Assembly: GCA_934122115.1 (NCBI GenBank)
Contig: CAKOVU010000001.1
Span: 219,363-283,362, forward strand
DNA: 64,000 bases
Source: UMGS1901 sp934122115
GTDB taxonomy: Bacteria; Bacillota; Clostridia; TANB77; CAG-508
Direction: 5' to 3'
Shown: positions 61,882-64,000 of the stretch, one piece after another
Numbering within the stretch: the stretch's first letter is position 1
How the letters are laid out: every line of letters begins with the position of its first letter
Program-made: the position numbers and the translations under genes
Notes under the pieces: model-generated
The model's database searches: none
Seen by the model: the letters and a program-made list of their open reading frames with translations, nothing else
What the model was told of the DNA's origin: nothing

Positions 61882-64000
61882 TTGAAAGCGAGAATTAATT
61901 ATAAGAGTAGAAAAACCATTATAATTACGTGCGTAATAGCAGTACTACTAATTGCTGCAGTTACTGGTACAGTTGCTTTTATAAAAGGTAATAATAATGC
62001 GGCAGCTGCTATGCCAGATGATAACGAACAAGTAAATTTAAATAATGGAAATAGTAACAATGGCGATACACCACAAGAAAATGATAACCAAAATAATGGT
62101 GAAAATGTAGAGCCAAATTTGAATGGTGACCAAAACAATGGTACAACGAATAATGGTGCTAACAATTCAAATACAACAAATCAAAATACAAATAATGGAA
62201 CAACTACAGCAGGAACAACAACTGGAACTACAACAACAGGAAATAATGGAGCAAACGTTCCAAACCAAGATTACACACAAACAACAGTAATACCAGGAAG
62301 AGATAATGTATTAGTTGAGCAAAATACAGAAATAGGATGGAGCCCAATAAGTGTTGCAGCATATATAGCAACAGCAAATTTAAATATACATAAACCAAAC
62401 TTGGAATTACAAAAATATGCATACCTAGATGGAGATTCTTTAGAAGAACTTCCAATAAATACAGCAGTACAAAAAGGTGAAACAATCACTTATGTTATAA
62501 AAATAACAAATAAAGGAAACGAAGATGCAAACGGAATCCGTACAATAGATTCAATACCAGAAGGAACAGAACTTGCTTCTATTTCAGAAGGAGGAGAACT
62601 TAATAATGATGGGAAAATTGTATGGAAAAATGATATAAAAGCAGGAGAAACTGTAACAGTATCATTCAAAGTAGTAGTTACAGCAGACTCTGTAAATTTA
62701 ATTAGAAATACTGCAAAAGTAAATGGAGAAGAAACACCAGAAACAAAAACTCCAGTAATAACAGCAAACAAAACAGCACAAGTTGTTACAATGGTGGAAG
62801 ATAAAGAAGTTCTAGAAAACAGAGATGCAAAAGTTGGAGAAACAATCAGATACACAATTACTGCAAAAAATACATCAGAAGTTGCTGGAACAACAGTAAT
62901 AAAAGATAGCATTCCAGAAGGAACAACTTTTGTAGATGGAAGTATAACAGAAAACGGAAACTTTGATAAAGAGAATGGAACAATTACATGGAATAACGTA
63001 GTTGTACCTGCAAAAGAAGAGGTTTCTGTAAGCTTTGACGTTGTTGTAAACGAAAAAACAACAGCAGGAGAAGTTGTAAAATCAGTAAAAAATATTGCAA
63101 CGATTGGAAACACACCAACAGAAGAAGTTGAAACAAAAGTCGCAAATATTACAGGAGAAAAATTTGCTGACAAGACAGAAGCAAAAGTTGGAGATACATT
63201 AACATATACAATAAAATTAACAAATAGTGGAAATGGTGATGGAAAAGTAACAGTAACAGATGAAATTCCAGCCGGAACAACATTAGTTGAAAAGTCAATA
63301 ACAAATAATGGTGTTGAATCTAATGGAACAATCACATGGACTGATGTAGAAGTAAAAGCTGGAGATACAGTAGAAGTTTCATTTAAAGTAACAATTAACA
63401 ACGATACAAAAACATCAGTAAGAAACACAGCTGTAATTGATGATAATAAACCAACAGAAGAAGTTGAAACAAAAGTTGCAAATATTACAGGAGCAAAATC
63501 TGTAGATAAATCAACAGCAAAAGTTGGAGATACATTAACATATACAATAAAATTAACAAATAGTGGAAATGGTGATGGAACAGTAACAGTAACAGACGAA
63601 GTTCCAACAGGAACAACATTAGTTGCAGATTCAATAACAGCCAATGGAAGTTATAATGAAGAAAATAAAACAATTACATGGACAGATGTAGAAGTAAAAG
63701 CTGGAAAGACAGCAGAAGTTTCATTTAAAGTAACAATTAATAATGATACAACAAAATCAGTAACAAACAAAGCAATAATAGATGGAAAAACACCAACAGA
63801 AGAAGTTGAAACAAAAGTTGCAAACATCACAGGAGAAAAATCTGTAGATAAATCAACAGCAAAAGTTGGAGATACATTAACATATACAATAAAATTAACA
63901 AATAACGGAAATGGTGATGGAATAGTAACAGTAACAGACGAAGTTCCAACAGGAACAACATTAGTTGCAGATTCAATAACAGCCAATGGAAGTTATAATG
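61882..64000 (+). CDS. Large repeat surface protein, DUF11-type domains (partial)
   Basis: Open to the window end: 706 codons and still running. TTG start at 61882 after GGGGG, a membrane/signal helix (about 13-32), an Asn/Thr/Gly-rich low-complexity stalk (about 50-120), then a run of DUF11/isopeptide-type beta domains of 112-114 residues, each with VGDTLTYTIKLTN, the VTVTDE(I/V)P and ITWTDVEVKAG pattern. The later repeats (from about 63115) are almost identical. Long stalk-like adhesins of this kind are normally sortase anchored; the C-terminus is not in the window. Confidence 0.85.
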   Translation, partial: MKARINYKSRKTIIITCVIAVLLIAAVTGTVAFIKGNNNAAAAMPDDNEQVNLNNGNSNNGDTPQENDNQNNGENVEPNLNGDQNNGTTNNGANNSNTTNQNTNNGTTTAGTTTGTTTTGNNGANVPNQDYTQTTVIPGRDNVLVEQNTEIGWSPISVAAYIATANLNIHKPNLELQKYAYLDGDSLEELPINTAVQKGETITYVIKITNKGNEDANGIRTIDSIPEGTELASISEGGELNNDGKIVWKNDIKAGETVTVSFKVVVTADSVNLIRNTAKVNGEETPETKTPVITANKTAQVVTMVEDKEVLENRDAKVGETIRYTITAKNTSEVAGTTVIKDSIPEGTTFVDGSITENGNFDKENGTITWNNVVVPAKEEVSVSFDVVVNEKTTAGEVVKSVKNIATIGNTPTEEVETKVANITGEKFADKTEAKVGDTLTYTIKLTNSGNGDGKVTVTDEIPAGTTLVEKSITNNGVESNGTITWTDVEVKAGDTVEVSFKVTINNDTKTSVRNTAVIDDNKPTEEVETKVANITGAKSVDKSTAKVGDTLTYTIKLTNSGNGDGTVTVTDEVPTGTTLVADSITANGSYNEENKTITWTDVEVKAGKTAEVSFKVTINNDTTKSVTNKAIIDGKTPTEEVETKVANITGEKSVDKSTAKVGDTLTYTIKLTNNGNGDGIVTVTDEVPTGTTLVADSITANGSYN
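63115..64000 (+). repeat. 336-342 bp tandem repeats in the surface-protein gene
   Basis: Start points CCAACAGAAGAAGTTG recur at 63115, 63451 and 63793. The units differ by only scattered bases and by 6 bp in length. Homogenised repeats like these expand and contract by recombination and are prone to assembly collapse. Confidence 0.85.

Noticed and set aside
62490..63986. Long minus-strand frames opposite the repeat surface protein
   Set aside because: They mirror the codon bias and repeats of the plus-strand gene, lack ribosome sites and encode Ser/Val/Phe-rich shadow sequence.

Overview
The window looks like a chromosome segment of an uncultured low-GC Bacillota, most likely a gut Clostridia of the endospore-forming lineage. 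This rests on very AT-rich DNA with A/T-ending codons, Gram-positive genes (efp, ftsEX with PcsB-like hydrolases, ctpA, rny, mutS2, cdaA, sortase, VanW, DacF-type carboxypeptidase) and sporulation genes (spoIIAA-spoIIAB-sigF, spoIID, spoIIQ). I cannot name a species.

Layout. 1-3.5 kb: a putative invertible promoter, a prepilin-like lectin-fold surface protein (target 1) and an AAA/DUF4143 ATPase. 3.6-8.3 kb: YqeG phosphatase, prepilin peptidase, M24 peptidase, EF-P, a zinc-ribbon protein, an M23 peptidase, GtrA and tRNA-Trp. 8.4-8.8 kb: tmRNA. 9-10.5 kb: a second putative invertible promoter with target 2. 10.6-21.5 kb: split transketolase, ftsE-ftsX with two M23 hydrolases and ctpA, then the spoIIA operon (sigF frameshifted), spoIID and spoIIQ. 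21.5-24.5 kb: a half copy of the invertible-promoter unit, a decayed gene, target 3 and two accessory genes of the diversity-generating retroelement (DGR) type (MutS-like and Avd-like). 24.6-34.5 kb: FtsK/SpoIIIE, an unknown coiled-coil protein, a beta-CASP nuclease, GH15, CdaA and TruA. 34.6-46.3 kb: a Tad-like pilus/secretion operon (CpaB-like, two ParA-like proteins, CpaF ATPase, fused TadB/TadC and seven small or pilin-like membrane proteins). 46.3-51.7 kb: MutS2, a membrane protein, VanW, DacF-like. 52-53.9 kb: target 4, a hairpin-rich tail and a truncated MutS-like gene. 53.9-54.2 kb: three tRNAs. 54.3-60 kb: a frameshifted AlbA_2 ATPase, a YwaF-like protein, RNase Y, a putative metallopeptidase. 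60-64 kb: a sortase locus running off the end inside a repeat-rich surface protein.

Main story. Four paralogues (274-2106, 9246-10535, 22268-23467, 52076-53446) join a prepilin-like N-terminus to a formylglycine-generating-enzyme-like (C-type-lectin) domain whose last ~45 codons look like a DGR variable repeat: pyrimidine-ending codons in A-ending genes, and a conserved GFR/GSRP/GTRP ending. Two DGR accessory genes follow target 3, but I see no reverse transcriptase or template repeat here, so these would lie elsewhere. Targets 1 and 2 are each preceded by two inverted 25-bp sites (9-bp arms, 7-bp asymmetric spacer) enclosing a TTGAAA-N17-TATAAT promoter that points away from the gene, as expected for phase-variable promoters caught OFF. 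A third copy of site plus promoter lies before target 3. If both readings hold, the organism combines ON/OFF switching with directed hypervariation of surface prepilin-lectins, possibly processed by the peptidase at 4119-4856.

Four genes (target 2, sigF, target 4, AlbA_2 ATPase) carry apparent +1 frameshifts; sequence alone cannot separate real decay or phase variation from assembly error. All functional calls come from motif recognition by eye; no database search was run.
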